A DNA stretch of 64,000 bases from an uncultured Oscillospiraceae bacterium (GCA_944386055.1 CALWZP010000010.1:1-64000), one strand, 5' to 3'; counted from the stretch's first letter, positions 8,127-17,661 are shown. Made by a program: numbers and translations. Notes: a model not told the origin generated them from the sequence alone.

Positions 8127-8816
8127 ATGTATGAGAGAAAGCGGTGTGTGCTTTTGGCGGACGACGAGGTGCGGATCCTGCGGGCGCTGGGAGACCTGCT
8201 GTCCGCCAACGGCTTTCATGTGCTGAAGGCGGAAAACGGGCGGGAGGCGCTGGAGGCGTTCACCCGGCAGGAGGGGCAGATCGACCTGGTGCTGCTGGAT
8301 GTGATGATGCCGGAAAAAGACGGCTTCTCCGTCCTGCGGGAGATCCGGAGCCTCTCCCCCCGGACGCCGGTGATCCTCCTCACCGCTCGGGGGGAGGAGT
8401 ACGACCAGCTCCAGGGCTTTCAATGCGGGGCGGACGACTACATCCCCAAGCCCTTCTCCACCACCCTGCTGCTGGCGCGGATGGAGGCGGTGCTCCGCCG
8501 GGCGGGGATGGAGCGGACGGAGACAGTGACCGCCGGCGCCGTCACCGTCGCCCCGGAGCAGCGCACCGCCGCGGTGGATGGGGCGGCGCTGGAGCTGACC
8601 CGGCGGGAGTTCGACCTGCTGTACTGCTTTGTGTGCAACCAGGGGCGTACCCTCTCCCGGGAGCAGATCCTGGACCATGTGTGGGGCTTTGACTTCGAGG
8701 GGGACGCGCGGACGGTGGACACCCATGTGAAGAATCTGCGCCTGAAGCTGGGCGAGCACGCCGGGTATATCCAGACGGTGTACCGGGTGGGCTATAAGTT
8801 CGAGGCGGAGCCATGA
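8127..8816 (+). CDS. OmpR/VanR-family response regulator
   Basis: A 229-residue regulator with a receiver domain whose phosphoacceptor is the aspartate of LVLLDVMMPEKDG (about residue 58), an acidic pair near the start (LLADDEVRI) and the conserved lysine in DDYIPKPF. A winged helix DNA-binding domain follows (about 135-229: TRREFDLLYCFVCNQGRTLS, ending VYRVGYKF). The ATG at 8127 has GGGGGGAG seven bases upstream; the frame is open from 8082 but that start would be leaderless. It overlaps the histidine kinase by four bases. It most likely controls the export operon that begins at 10470. Confidence 0.95.
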   Translation: MYERKRCVLLADDEVRILRALGDLLSANGFHVLKAENGREALEAFTRQEGQIDLVLLDVMMPEKDGFSVLREIRSLSPRTPVILLTARGEEYDQLQGFQCGADDYIPKPFSTTLLLARMEAVLRRAGMERTETVTAGAVTVAPEQRTAAVDGAALELTRREFDLLYCFVCNQGRTLSREQILDHVWGFDFEGDARTVDTHVKNLRLKLGEHAGYIQTVYRVGYKFEAEP

Positions 8817-10270
8817 AAAGGCCGCCCTCCATCCGGACCCTGCTGCTGGGTCTGTGCGCCGCGCTGCTGCTCATTGTGGCGGCGGGAGAGCTGATCTTTG
8901 GGGCCTTCTTCGCCCGGGCCTATTTCCTGGGGCAGAAGGAGGCGGAGATGGAGACCTTTTTCCAGTACATCCGGGAGAACTACACCGACTCGCCGCAGCA
9001 GCTGTACGAGCTGCTGCGGGAGGGGGAGGATGTGCAGAACATCCGGGTGGCCATCTACGACCAGCGGGGAGAGCTGATCTACACCAGCCGCCCCATGGGG
9101 GCGCAGTACGGCGGGGAGCCGCCCTTCCCGATGCCTGACGGGGCGGTCTCCTTCTCTGAGACGCCCGAGGTGCGGGAGCTGCCCACCCGGTCGGGGGAGG
9201 AGGACGCCCAGCTGGGGCTGACGGGGAAGTTCTCCTATGAGGGGGAGGAGCGCTATGTGCTGCTGTGGGTGATGGTGGCATCCATCGAGAGCAGCATCGC
9301 CGCCTTCAACCATGTGGCCCTCTACATCGTGGGGGTGGTGCTGGCGGCGGGGATCCTGGCCAGCGTCCTCTTTGCACGGCGAATGATCCGACCCATCCGG
9401 AACATCCAGCGGGTCTCCCGCCAGGTGGCGGACCTGGACTTCTCCGCCCGTGCGGATGAGAGCGTCCCGGTGCGGGAGCTGCGGGACCTGGCGGGCAGCG
9501 TCAACCGCATGGCGGAGCACCTCAGCGCCGCCGTTGAGGAGCTGCGCCGGGCCAACGAGCGGCTGCAGGAGGATGTGGACCGGCAGAGGCAGCTGGAGCA
9601 GATGCGCCGGGAGTTCGTGGCCGGCGTCTCCCACGAGATGAAGACCCCCCTGTGCCTGCTGCAGATGTACGCGGAGAACCTGAAGTACAATGTGGAGGGC
9701 ATCGACAAGGATTACTACTGCGACACCATCATCGACGAGGCGGGGCGGCTGAGCGAGATGGTGGGCGGGATGCTGGAGCTGTCCTCCCTGGAGAACGGCC
9801 TGTCCGCCATGGACACCCGGCCGCTGGACCTGAGCCTTCTGTGCCGGGAGACAGTGGAGCGGATGGCGCCGGTGCTGGAGCGCTGCCGGGTGCGCACCGC
9901 TCTGGAGGAGCCGTGCCCTGTGCGGGGGGATCCCCGGTTTCTGGAGATGGCGGTGAAGAACTTTCTCTCCAACGCCGCCGTCCACACCCCGGAGGGAGGC
10001 GAGGTGGCGGTGGAGGTCCGGCGGGAGGGGGACACCGTGACCCTCACCGTGGCAAATCAGGGCAGATGCATCCCGGAGGAGCGGCTGGCGCAGGTGTGGG
10101 ACAGCTTTTACAAGGTGGACGAGGCCCGGGTGCGGGACGGGGAGGTCCACGCCGGCCTGGGCCTGGCCATCGTGAAGAATGTGGTGGCCCGCCACGGCGG
10201 GACCTGGCGGGCGGAGAACACCCGGAACGGGGTGGCCTTCTCCTTCACCCTCCCGGTGCGGGAGGACTGA
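8813..10270 (+). CDS. Sensor histidine kinase of the same two-component system
   Basis: A 485-residue membrane kinase: first helix about 10-30, extracytoplasmic sensor about 32-160, second helix about 166-188, a HAMP linker, the phosphorylated histidine in GVSHEMKTPL (about residue 273), the N box NFLSNAAVHTPEGG (about 382) and the glycine-rich GLGLAIVKN (about 448). The usual DxGxG of the G1 box reads NQGRCIPEE, a modest departure seen in some VanS-like kinases. It autophosphorylates and passes phosphate to the preceding regulator. The signal is unknown; the sensor domain is acidic and large enough to bind a peptide or antibiotic. Confidence 0.95.
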   Translation: MKRPPSIRTLLLGLCAALLLIVAAGELIFGAFFARAYFLGQKEAEMETFFQYIRENYTDSPQQLYELLREGEDVQNIRVAIYDQRGELIYTSRPMGAQYGGEPPFPMPDGAVSFSETPEVRELPTRSGEEDAQLGLTGKFSYEGEERYVLLWVMVASIESSIAAFNHVALYIVGVVLAAGILASVLFARRMIRPIRNIQRVSRQVADLDFSARADESVPVRELRDLAGSVNRMAEHLSAAVEELRRANERLQEDVDRQRQLEQMRREFVAGVSHEMKTPLCLLQMYAENLKYNVEGIDKDYYCDTIIDEAGRLSEMVGGMLELSSLENGLSAMDTRPLDLSLLCRETVERMAPVLERCRVRTALEEPCPVRGDPRFLEMAVKNFLSNAAVHTPEGGEVAVEVRREGDTVTLTVANQGRCIPEERLAQVWDSFYKVDEARVRDGEVHAGLGLAIVKNVVARHGGTWRAENTRNGVAFSFTLPVRED

Positions 10271-10285
10271 GAGTCAGCATGGCGA

Positions 10286-10328
10286 ACGGCGGAGGGCGCG
10301 CGAAACGGCGCGCCCTCCGCCGTATTTT
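10286..10328 (+). terminator. Terminator after the two-component operon
   Basis: A 16-bp GC-rich stem (10286-10301 with 10308-10323, loop GAAACG) is followed by ATTTTG. It separates the regulator pair from the export genes, which therefore need their own promoter. Confidence 0.75.
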
Positions 10329-10469
10329 GCCGCAGAGGGGGAAAAGTACGGTTTTAAAAATTATTCAGAGTGACACCATAACTTCATCACAACTCCCCGA
10401 TAGGATAACAGGGAACATGAACCCGGACGCCGGAGAGGCAAGGCCGGGAGGAACAGGGGAGGATCGCCC

Positions 10470-12296
10470 ATGGAGCAGATCATGGAACAGGAGACTGTGG
10501 AGGAGAAGAGAGGGACAGGGCTTTTATCGGCGCTGCGGGACCGGCTGCCCCGCCGGTCCGGGCCGAAGAAACCGGGGAAAAAGCGGTGGACCGTCAAGCG
10601 GGTGATCCTGCTGGCGGTGCTGGCGGCGGCGCTCGTCGCCTGCGGGATCGGGCTGTACTTCCTCTTCTTCGCGGAGGAGGAGCGGACGGCGGTCACCGGA
10701 ACCACCACCTATGGTTACCTCAACGAGGCCCTGGAGGGCTCGGGCACCACTACACCGGCGGATTCGGTGACCTATACCGTTTCAGGGACCGTGCTGGAGT
10801 GGTATGTGGAGACGGGGGACGAGGTGGAGGAGGGCGATCTGCTCTATGTCTTGGACTCCTCCGAGGTGGAGGATGAGATGATGGAGTATGAGCTGGAGCT
10901 GACCGATCTGTACGAGCAGTATGAGGAGCTGCAGGAAAATGTCAGCAGCCAGAATGTCACCGCCGATTTCGCCGGACGGGTGGAGGACATCCAGGTGGAG
11001 GCGGGAGAAAATGTGCAGAACGGAACCGTCCTGGCCACGCTGGTGGACGACAGCGCCATGAAGACCACCCTCTACTTCAGCTATGCCTATGAGGAAGAGA
11101 TCTACACCGGCATGGAGGTGTCGGTTTCCGTCTCCGACCAGATGCTGGTGCTCACCGGTACGGTGACCGGCATCGACTATGTCAACTATGTCACTGCAGA
11201 GGGCATGCCCTGCTTCGCGGTGACGGTACAGGTGACCAATCCGGGGTCCCTGGCGGAGGGGATGAGCGCCACCTGCTGGCTTACCGGAGCGGACGGCGGC
11301 GAGATCTATGCCGTGGGGGACGGCGAGCTGGAGTATAACCACGAGGAGACCATCACCGCCGGCGCCGCCGGGGAGCTGCTGGGGGTCTATGTGACGGATT
11401 ATGAGGAGGTGCAGGCGGGAGAACTGCTGTTCTCCATCGATGCCTCCAGCTATGAGAGCCAGCTCCAGTCCGCCCAGGAGCAGATCGAGTATTACGAGGA
11501 GCGGATCGCGGATCTGCAGGAGTCCATCGACACCGAATACACCCGCTATGCCGACATCACCGGACAGGTGGTGTACGCCGACTATTCCACCGACCGCATG
11601 ACCGGGGAGGACAGCGGCACCGTGATGATCTACAACCAGGACTCCATGGAGATCACGGTGAACATCGACGAGCTGAATGTGGACTATGTGGAGGAGGGGA
11701 TGGAGGTCACCGTATACCGCACCACCTCCTCCAGCGCCGAGCCGGTGTACTACCCCGCCACCCTCACCTATCTCAGCCTGGAGGCCACCTCCTCCAGCAG
11801 CGGGGTGAGCACCTTCGAGGCCACCATCACCATCGATTCGGAGGGGGAACTTTCCTCCGGCGTGACGGTGTACTACATCATCGACACCAGCGGCGGCAGC
11901 GGCGAGTCGGTGCTGGCCCCCATCGACGCGCTGTGCACCTATGACGACGGCTACTACCTGCTGGTGCAGTCGGACAGCCGGCCGGAGGAGACCATCGACC
12001 CGGAGGAGGAGGGGGGCAGCGTCACCGACTACCCCGACGGCTACTATACCGTGCCGGTGGAGGCGGGGGACTACAACGAGAGCTATGTCCAGATCCTCTC
12101 CGGCGTGGAGGAGGGGGCCACGGTGTTCCTCCGCTATCAGAACGCGGCGCCGTCCGGCGGCGACACCACCTCCACCGACGGCACCGAGGAGAGCGGCGGC
12201 AGCGGGATGCCCGACTTCGGCGGCGGAGGCATGGGCGGCGGAAACATGCCCAGCTTCGGCGGCGGAGGCATGGGCGGCGGGATGCCGGGGGGCTGA
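10470..12296 (+). CDS. Membrane fusion (adaptor) protein of a MacAB-like exporter
   Basis: A 608-residue HlyD/MacA-like protein: cytosolic basic stretch, one membrane helix (about 43-68: RVILLAVLAAALVACGIGLY), two lipoyl-type half motifs (SGTVLEWYVETGDEVEEGD and FAGRVEDIQVEAGENVQNG), an acidic coiled coil (about 325-360: QLQSAQEQIEYYEERIADLQ) and beta-barrel segments. The second half repeats the lipoyl/coiled-coil pattern, so it is longer than usual for the family. The last 30 residues are a Gly/Met tail with two copies of FGGGGMGGG. It is the first gene of the export operon, with GGGGAGGATCGCCC before the ATG, and should link the permease to the outer cell surface. Confidence 0.85.
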   Translation: MEQIMEQETVEEKRGTGLLSALRDRLPRRSGPKKPGKKRWTVKRVILLAVLAAALVACGIGLYFLFFAEEERTAVTGTTTYGYLNEALEGSGTTTPADSVTYTVSGTVLEWYVETGDEVEEGDLLYVLDSSEVEDEMMEYELELTDLYEQYEELQENVSSQNVTADFAGRVEDIQVEAGENVQNGTVLATLVDDSAMKTTLYFSYAYEEEIYTGMEVSVSVSDQMLVLTGTVTGIDYVNYVTAEGMPCFAVTVQVTNPGSLAEGMSATCWLTGADGGEIYAVGDGELEYNHEETITAGAAGELLGVYVTDYEEVQAGELLFSIDASSYESQLQSAQEQIEYYEERIADLQESIDTEYTRYADITGQVVYADYSTDRMTGEDSGTVMIYNQDSMEITVNIDELNVDYVEEGMEVTVYRTTSSSAEPVYYPATLTYLSLEATSSSSGVSTFEATITIDSEGELSSGVTVYYIIDTSGGSGESVLAPIDALCTYDDGYYLLVQSDSRPEETIDPEEEGGSVTDYPDGYYTVPVEAGDYNESYVQILSGVEEGATVFLRYQNAAPSGGDTTSTDGTEESGGSGMPDFGGGGMGGGNMPSFGGGGMGGGMPGG

Positions 12297-12300
12297 GTGC

Positions 12301-13020
12301 ATGGGACTGATCGAGATTACGGATCTGTATAAGATCTATGCCGAGGGTATGGAGAACGAGGTGCGGGCCCTGGATGGGGTGAGCCTGTCCATCGACTACG
12401 GCGAGTTTGTGGCCATCGTGGGGGCCTCCGGCTCGGGGAAATCCACCATGATGAACATCCTGGGCTGCCTGGACATCCCCACCCGGGGGGAGTACATGCT
12501 GGACGACATCCCGGTGGCCCACCGCACCGAGCGGGAGCTGGCGGAGATCCGCAGCCGGAAGATCAGCTTCATCTTCCAGGGATACAATCTGATCCCGTCC
12601 CTGAATGTGTGGCAGAATGTGGCCCTCCCCATGACCTATCAGGGGGTGAAGCCCGCCCAGCGGTACCAGCGGGCCATGGACGCCCTGGACGCGGTGGGCA
12701 TCACCGCCAAGGCGGAGAGCCGGCCCACCCAGCTCTCCGGCGGGCAGCAGCAGCGGGTAGCCATCGCCCGGGCCATCGCCACCGCCTCCCCCATCATCAT
12801 GGCCGACGAGCCCACCGGCGCCCTGGATTCCAAAACGGGGCAGCAGGTGCTGGACATCCTCCGGGGCCTGCACGGCCTGGGGACCACCATCATCCTCATC
12901 ACCCACGACAATGGCATTGCCGCCAAAGCGGAGCGGGTGGTGCGCCTCCAGGACGGGCACATCGTGGAGGACCGGCCCAACATCCCCGACGAGAGCCGCG
13001 CCCTCAACGCCAACCTTTGA
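12301..13020 (+). CDS. ABC transporter ATPase, MacB/LolD type
   Basis: A 239-residue ATPase with Walker A GASGSGKS (about 41-48), Q-loop FQGYNLIPS, signature LSGGQQQR (about 145), Walker B IIMADEP and switch histidine ITHD. Sequence and size fit the MacB/LolD/FtsE group that powers lipoprotein, peptide or antibiotic export through an FtsX-like permease. The ATG lies four bases after the adaptor stop, with the end of the adaptor gene (GGGGGCTGAG) acting as ribosome site. The frame is open far upstream inside the adaptor gene, but that part is a shadow. Confidence 0.95.
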   Translation: MGLIEITDLYKIYAEGMENEVRALDGVSLSIDYGEFVAIVGASGSGKSTMMNILGCLDIPTRGEYMLDDIPVAHRTERELAEIRSRKISFIFQGYNLIPSLNVWQNVALPMTYQGVKPAQRYQRAMDALDAVGITAKAESRPTQLSGGQQQRVAIARAIATASPIIMADEPTGALDSKTGQQVLDILRGLHGLGTTIILITHDNGIAAKAERVVRLQDGHIVEDRPNIPDESRALNANL

Positions 13021-13032
13021 GGGGGGAGCGGG

Positions 13033-14216
13033 ATGGACAACATCAGAATGGCCTTCGAGTCGGTGCTGGATAAGAAGATCCGGTCTCTGCTCACCATGCT
13101 GGGTATCATCATCGGGGTGGGGGCGGTGCTCATCCTGGTGTCGGTGGTGCAGGGGTATAACGCCGACCTGACGGCCTATTACGAGAAGCAGGGGGTCAAC
13201 AAGGTAAATGTCTCCATCGTCAGCTATGACCGGAGCAACACCACCGACCAGTCGGGGGAGTTCATGGACTGGGTCGGCGAGAACCTGTCCGATATCATCA
13301 CCGGGGTGACCCCCAGCTACTCCACCTCCGGCACCCTGAAGTACGGCGCCAATACCAGCGATACCGCCGTCATCTACTTCGGCAACGAGCAGTGGTCCGC
13401 CTGCAACAACTATACCCTGGACCAGGGGCGGGATCTGTTGGAGCTGGATATCGACGAGCGGAGCCAGGTGTGCGTCATCGGCTCCTATGTGGCGGACGCC
13501 CTGTTCGGCTTTCAGGACCCCATCGGGGAAAAGCTGATGGTCAACGGCACCCCCCTGACGGTGGTGGGGATCTTCTACCAGAAGGACGGCGGGGCGGAGG
13601 AGAGCATGGACGACGCCATCGTGGTGCCCTATACCCTCAACCGCCAGATGCTCTCCACCGACACCGTCACCGATTTCACCATCAAGGTGGCCTCCTCCGC
13701 CGATATGACCACGGTGATGGACCAGGTGGAGGGGGGTGGTGCGCGGAGCATGTGGACACCAACACCGGGGAGTACACCGTGGAGAACGGCAACGACGCCA
13801 TGGAGGCGGCGGAGGATGAGACCGCATCCCTCCAGGTGGTGCTGGGCGGCGTGGCCGCCATCGCCCTGCTGGTAGGGGGCATCGGCATCATGAACATCAT
13901 GCTGGTCACCGTCACCGAGCGCACCCGGGAGATCGGCATCAAAAAAGCCATCGGCGCCCAGCGCCGGGTGATCATCGGGCAGTTCTTGGTGGAATCCACC
14001 GTGCTGTCCGGCTGCGGCGGGGTCATCGGGATCCTCATCGGCTACGCCGGCTCCCTGATCCTGGGCAAGCTCATCTATGACCTGATCCTGATGCCGGAGG
14101 TGTGGATGGCCGCCGCGGCCTTCCTGTTCTCCCTGGCCATCGGGGTGGGCTTCGGCCTGTATCCGGCGGTGAAGGCCTCCGGCCTGCAGCCGGTGGACGC
14201 CCTGCGGGCGGATTAG
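13033..14216 (+). pseudogene. MacB/FtsX-like permease with an internal frameshift
   Basis: The N-terminal part (13033 to about 13735) has the first helix (LLTMLGIIIGVGAVLILVSV) and the large extracytoplasmic MacB domain. The C-terminal part (about 13737-14216) has three more helices, the FtsX motif TERTREIGIKKAIGA and the ending FGLYPAVKASGLQPVDALRAD. The two parts are in different frames, joined at GAGGGGGGTGGT (13729-13740); one base is missing relative to an intact gene, or the ribosome must slip back by one. The run contains a G GGG GGT heptamer, which fits the X XXY YYZ slippery pattern. A sequencing or assembly error in the G-run is the simplest explanation, since all other operon genes are intact. 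If intact it would be about 394 residues. Confidence 0.85.
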
Positions 14217-14231
14217 AGAGGGGGAGACAGT

Positions 14232-14321
14232 ATGGCAAAACGCCTGGCCGCCTCTGCGGCCTTCTTCCTGGCCCTGCTGGCAGCCTACCTTCTGGTGCCG
14301 GCGGCAATGACCGTGATATAG
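14232..14321 (+). CDS. 29-residue single-helix membrane peptide
   Basis: A short frame, MAKRLAASAAFFLALLAAYL then LVPAAMTVI, begins six bases after a good ribosome site (AGGGGGAG) and 15 bases after the permease stop. It is a single hydrophobic helix with a basic N-terminus. It could be a small subunit of the exporter, a leader peptide or a chance frame. Position and ribosome site argue for translation; no family is recognised. Confidence 0.5.
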   Translation: MAKRLAASAAFFLALLAAYLLVPAAMTVI

Positions 14322-14355
14322 ATCCGGCAAGAAACAAAAACTGGGGGGACCCTGT

Positions 14356-16659
14356 GTGAAAAAGTGTATTTCGCTGATCCTGTGCCTGGCCCTGTGCCTG
14401 ACGGCGCTGCCCGTGGGGGCGGGGGCGGCCTTCACCGATATCTCCGACGAGGACACCGCCGTGGCCGCGGCGGCCCTGCAGGGGATGGGGGTGGTGTCGG
14501 GCACCTCGTCCACCGCCTTCAGTCCGGACGAGACCCTCACCCGGGCCCAGGCCTGCACCATGGCGGTGAACGCCGCCGGGCTGGGGAGCCAGGTGAGCAC
14601 CTATGCCCGGCGGACCCTGTTCACCGATGTGCCCGCCTCGGCGTGGTACAACGGGTATGTGAACCTGGCCTACAGCCAGAGATTCGTCAACGGAAACGGG
14701 GACGGTACCTTCCGTCCCGACGACCCGGTGACCTATGGGGAGATGGCCACCATCCTGCTGCGGATGCTGGGCTATACCAGCGCGGAGATCGGCTCGGTGT
14801 GGCCGCTGGACTACACCGGCTTCTGCGACGACCTGGGCCTGTCCGACGGGCTGGGACTGGGCGCCTATGACCAGCTGACCCGGGGGGAGGCGGCGGTGCT
14901 GCTCTACCGGGCCATGAAGGCGGAGGTCAACGGCTCAGACCAGCCCTACTACGAGACCATCAGCGGCATCTCCTCCACCGGGGAGGTCATCCTGCTGGAC
15001 ACCGACGCCTCCTACGGAGGCTCGGACGGATTGCTGATGGTCTATGACACCGCCGCCGGCGAGACGGCCTACTACACCCAGAAGCTCACCCAGAGCGAGA
15101 CCCTGGAGGGGTATCTGGGGACCCTGCTCTTTGACAGCAGCGGCCGGGCGGCGGGCTTCCTGCCGGAGGACGGCGGCACCCTGGAGCTCACCGTGGACTC
15201 CGCCACCGCCTCTACCCTCACCGACCGCTCGGGCACCAGCTACCGCATCTCCTCCGGCGCGGTGGTCATCTCGGGGGGCGAGACCTACCCGTACAGCACC
15301 AGCGGCTATCTCCAGGTGAACGCCAGAGCGGGGAGCACCGTGCGCCTGTATTACAACGATGCCGGGTCCATCGCCTATCTCTGGCTCTCCGGCGGCACCG
15401 GCAGCTCGTCGGAGACGGCGGTGGCCACCGCCGCCTCCGCGGGCTCGCTGGCCCGGGCGCTGGGGGTGTCGGGGAGCTATTCCATCACCAAAAACGGCGC
15501 AGCAGCGGACAGCGGGGATATCGCCGCCTATGATGTGGGATATTACGACGCCGCCAGCGGTACCCTCCGGGTGTCCGACTACCGGGTGAGCGGCTATCTC
15601 ACCGCGGCGTCCCCCAGCGTCACCGCCGCCGAGACGGTGACGGTGGCGGGCTGTTCCCTGGAGGTGCTGGAGAGCGCCTGGGACACCCTGGGAGAGCTGT
15701 CCCTGGGGCAGCGGGTGACATTGCTGCTCACCGACGACTGCAAGGTGGCGGCGGCCTATCCCGCCGCGGAGCTCTCCGCGGAGATGGTAGGGGTGCTCGC
15801 GGAGGACGGGCGGTCGGTGACCCTGGCCGGCAGCGGCGTTGCCCTGTCGGCGGAGGATATGGACTATGACGAGGAGGACAGGGGCGGCCTGGTCACTGTC
15901 ACCGCCTCCTCCGCCACCCGGCTGCGCTGTTCGGCGGCCTCCTCCGATGCCGCCGGAACGCTGGACCTCGATGCGGGCACGCTGGGAGAACTGGAGCTGG
16001 CCTCGGCTCTGGCAGTCTACGAGTGGGCGGGGGGCGGCTATGTCTGCGACCTGGAGGGGGAGCAGGGCGCCTTTTCCACCGGCCTGGAGGACATCACCTG
16101 GACGGACAGCCTCTCCGCCTCGGCGGTGAGCTACTACCATGTCAACTCCGCCGGACAGGTGGATGTGCTGCTGCTGGAGGATGTCACCGGCAACTGCTAT
16201 GAATACGGGCGGGTCTCGGTCTACTCGGGCAGCGAGGGCATCAACCTGGGCAGCGGCACCATGGAGGCCTACAACCAGGCCGCCGCCCTCACCAACAGTG
16301 AGGGGAGCACGGGGAAGATGCTGTGCACCCAGTCCGTCACCGGAGGGCGGTATGTGGGGCTGGCCCTGGGGCGGTACAGCGACAGCTATGAGCGGGTGAT
16401 GGCGGTGCGTACTCTCACGACCCTGACCGGGAGCGGGGTGGACGACTTCTTCCAGCAGGACGGCAGCTGGTATGCGGAGGCAGATGGGGAGGAGTACCCC
16501 GTGTCTGATCAGGTGCAGGTTTATTTCGAGGACTCGGAGACCTGGCTGAGCGGGGAGGAGGGCCTGGCCGCCGCTTTGGCGGACAACTATGACCTGACCC
16601 TCTACTGTGATGCCGCCCCCTCCGCCGGCGGACAGATCCGGATCATTGTGGCGGGATGA
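14356..16659 (+). CDS. SLH-domain surface protein at the end of the export operon
   Basis: A 767-residue secreted protein starting at GTG 14356 behind CTGGGGGGACC. A signal peptide (KKCISLILCLALCLTALPVG) is followed by S-layer homology repeats (about 27-185; for example FTDVPASAWYNGYVNLAYSQ and NGDGTFRPDDPVTYGEM), which bind pyruvylated cell-wall polymer. The remaining 580 residues are rich in Ser, Thr, Gly and Asp, beta-like, and match no family I know. It lies 34 bases after the membrane peptide and a strong terminator follows, so it is the last gene of the adaptor-ATPase-permease unit. A role as wall-anchored partner of the exporter is inference. Confidence 0.85.
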   Translation: MKKCISLILCLALCLTALPVGAGAAFTDISDEDTAVAAAALQGMGVVSGTSSTAFSPDETLTRAQACTMAVNAAGLGSQVSTYARRTLFTDVPASAWYNGYVNLAYSQRFVNGNGDGTFRPDDPVTYGEMATILLRMLGYTSAEIGSVWPLDYTGFCDDLGLSDGLGLGAYDQLTRGEAAVLLYRAMKAEVNGSDQPYYETISGISSTGEVILLDTDASYGGSDGLLMVYDTAAGETAYYTQKLTQSETLEGYLGTLLFDSSGRAAGFLPEDGGTLELTVDSATASTLTDRSGTSYRISSGAVVISGGETYPYSTSGYLQVNARAGSTVRLYYNDAGSIAYLWLSGGTGSSSETAVATAASAGSLARALGVSGSYSITKNGAAADSGDIAAYDVGYYDAASGTLRVSDYRVSGYLTAASPSVTAAETVTVAGCSLEVLESAWDTLGELSLGQRVTLLLTDDCKVAAAYPAAELSAEMVGVLAEDGRSVTLAGSGVALSAEDMDYDEEDRGGLVTVTASSATRLRCSAASSDAAGTLDLDAGTLGELELASALAVYEWAGGGYVCDLEGEQGAFSTGLEDITWTDSLSASAVSYYHVNSAGQVDVLLLEDVTGNCYEYGRVSVYSGSEGINLGSGTMEAYNQAAALTNSEGSTGKMLCTQSVTGGRYVGLALGRYSDSYERVMAVRTLTTLTGSGVDDFFQQDGSWYAEADGEEYPVSDQVQVYFEDSETWLSGEEGLAAALADNYDLTLYCDAAPSAGGQIRIIVAG

Positions 16660-16676
16660 CAGCTGAATCAGAATAG

Positions 16677-16716
16677 AACCGGCGCGTCCGCTGCTTTGCG
16701 GGCGCGCCGGTTTTTG
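16677..16716 (+). terminator. Terminator of the export operon
   Basis: AACCGGCGCG (16677-16686) pairs with CGCGCCGGTT (16703-16712), followed by TTTGTG; the T-run begins within the stem. It follows the SLH gene stop by 18 bases. Confidence 0.8.
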
Positions 16717-16732
16717 TGTGGAGAAGTGAGGG

Positions 16733-17494
16733 TCAGTCCCGGACGGGGGCCAGGAGCACTTTCCCGGTGCCCCGGTACACATTCACCAGCCCTTCGCCGG
16801 AGGCGGCGGAGCCGATGAGGGACTTGCCGGAGCGCTCCACGGTGAAGTTCAGGCTGCCGCTCCAGGCGATGGCCATGTTGCCGTCCACCTTCAGCACATC
16901 GTCCTGGAGGGTGATGGTGATCAGTTCCTCCTTGGGGCAGAAGGACTCCAGGCAGAGGGCCCCGCTGCCGGTGATCCCCAGATTGAACAGCCCCTCGTTG
17001 CCCGCCACGGCGGAGGAGACATTGGAGCGCATCACCGCCTTGTGCTGCAGCCGGGAGTCGCAGGCCAGAAACAGCCCGTCGTCCAGTACGATGGAGCCGT
17101 TCCAGTCCGCCAGGTCCACCAGCAGGATGTGCTTATAGGTGGGCTCCAGCACCAGCAGGCCGTCGCCGGTGTACTCCGGCTTGATGGCGGACTCGCCGGT
17201 GACCCCGCCCCGCAGGGCCTTGCCGAACAGGTCGCCCACCCCCTTGACGCCGGTGGTGGCATTGACATTGCCCACCGTCCACTGCATGGCCCCCGCCTGA
17301 AGGGTGATCTGCGCCTTGCTCAGGTCGCACAGCACCTGGCGGCGGCGGACATTCATGGCGCTGCTGAAATAGGCGGTGGCGGCGCTGGCGGGAGAGACGC
17401 TCAGGTCCCGCTGATACTCCACCACGGAGAAGGGCCCCAGAGAGTCGATGACCTTTACATCGTCGTTGTCGGTGAAATTGCTGATCTGATACAT
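16733..17494 (-). CDS. AIM24-family protein
   Basis: The 253-residue product matches the AIM24 (TIGR00266-like, formerly DUF124) family: a beta-rich trimeric fold with repeated segments such as EYQRDLSVSPASAATAYFSS, VEPTY-like GDGLLVLEPTYKHILLVDL and FNLGITGSGALCLES. Its biochemical role is not settled in bacteria. The ATG at 17494 was chosen because AGAAAGGAT lies about eight bases before it; the frame opens three to eight codons earlier but those starts are too close to the ribosome site. It is a single gene, convergent with the export operon. Confidence 0.85.
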   Translation of the reverse strand: MYQISNFTDNDDVKVIDSLGPFSVVEYQRDLSVSPASAATAYFSSAMNVRRRQVLCDLSKAQITLQAGAMQWTVGNVNATTGVKGVGDLFGKALRGGVTGESAIKPEYTGDGLLVLEPTYKHILLVDLADWNGSIVLDDGLFLACDSRLQHKAVMRSNVSSAVAGNEGLFNLGITGSGALCLESFCPKEELITITLQDDVLKVDGNMAIAWSGSLNFTVERSGKSLIGSAASGEGLVNVYRGTGKVLLAPVRD

Positions 17495-17661
17495 GGCGCT
17501 CATCCTTTCTAAATCCACAGAATTTTCAGCCGGCCCAAAGCGGAGGGCGGCTCATTTTCAGTGTAACACGGCCGCCGGCGCCTGTCGAGGGGGAGGGAGA
17601 AAAAAGCGGGGAGAGACGGCGGCGGAGGCAGAAGAAACTGCGACCCTATGCAGCCAGCATA

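Noticed and set aside
12022-13827. 601-codon minus-strand frame across the exporter genes
   Set aside because: Antisense to the ATPase and permease; His/Gly/Val-rich shadow.
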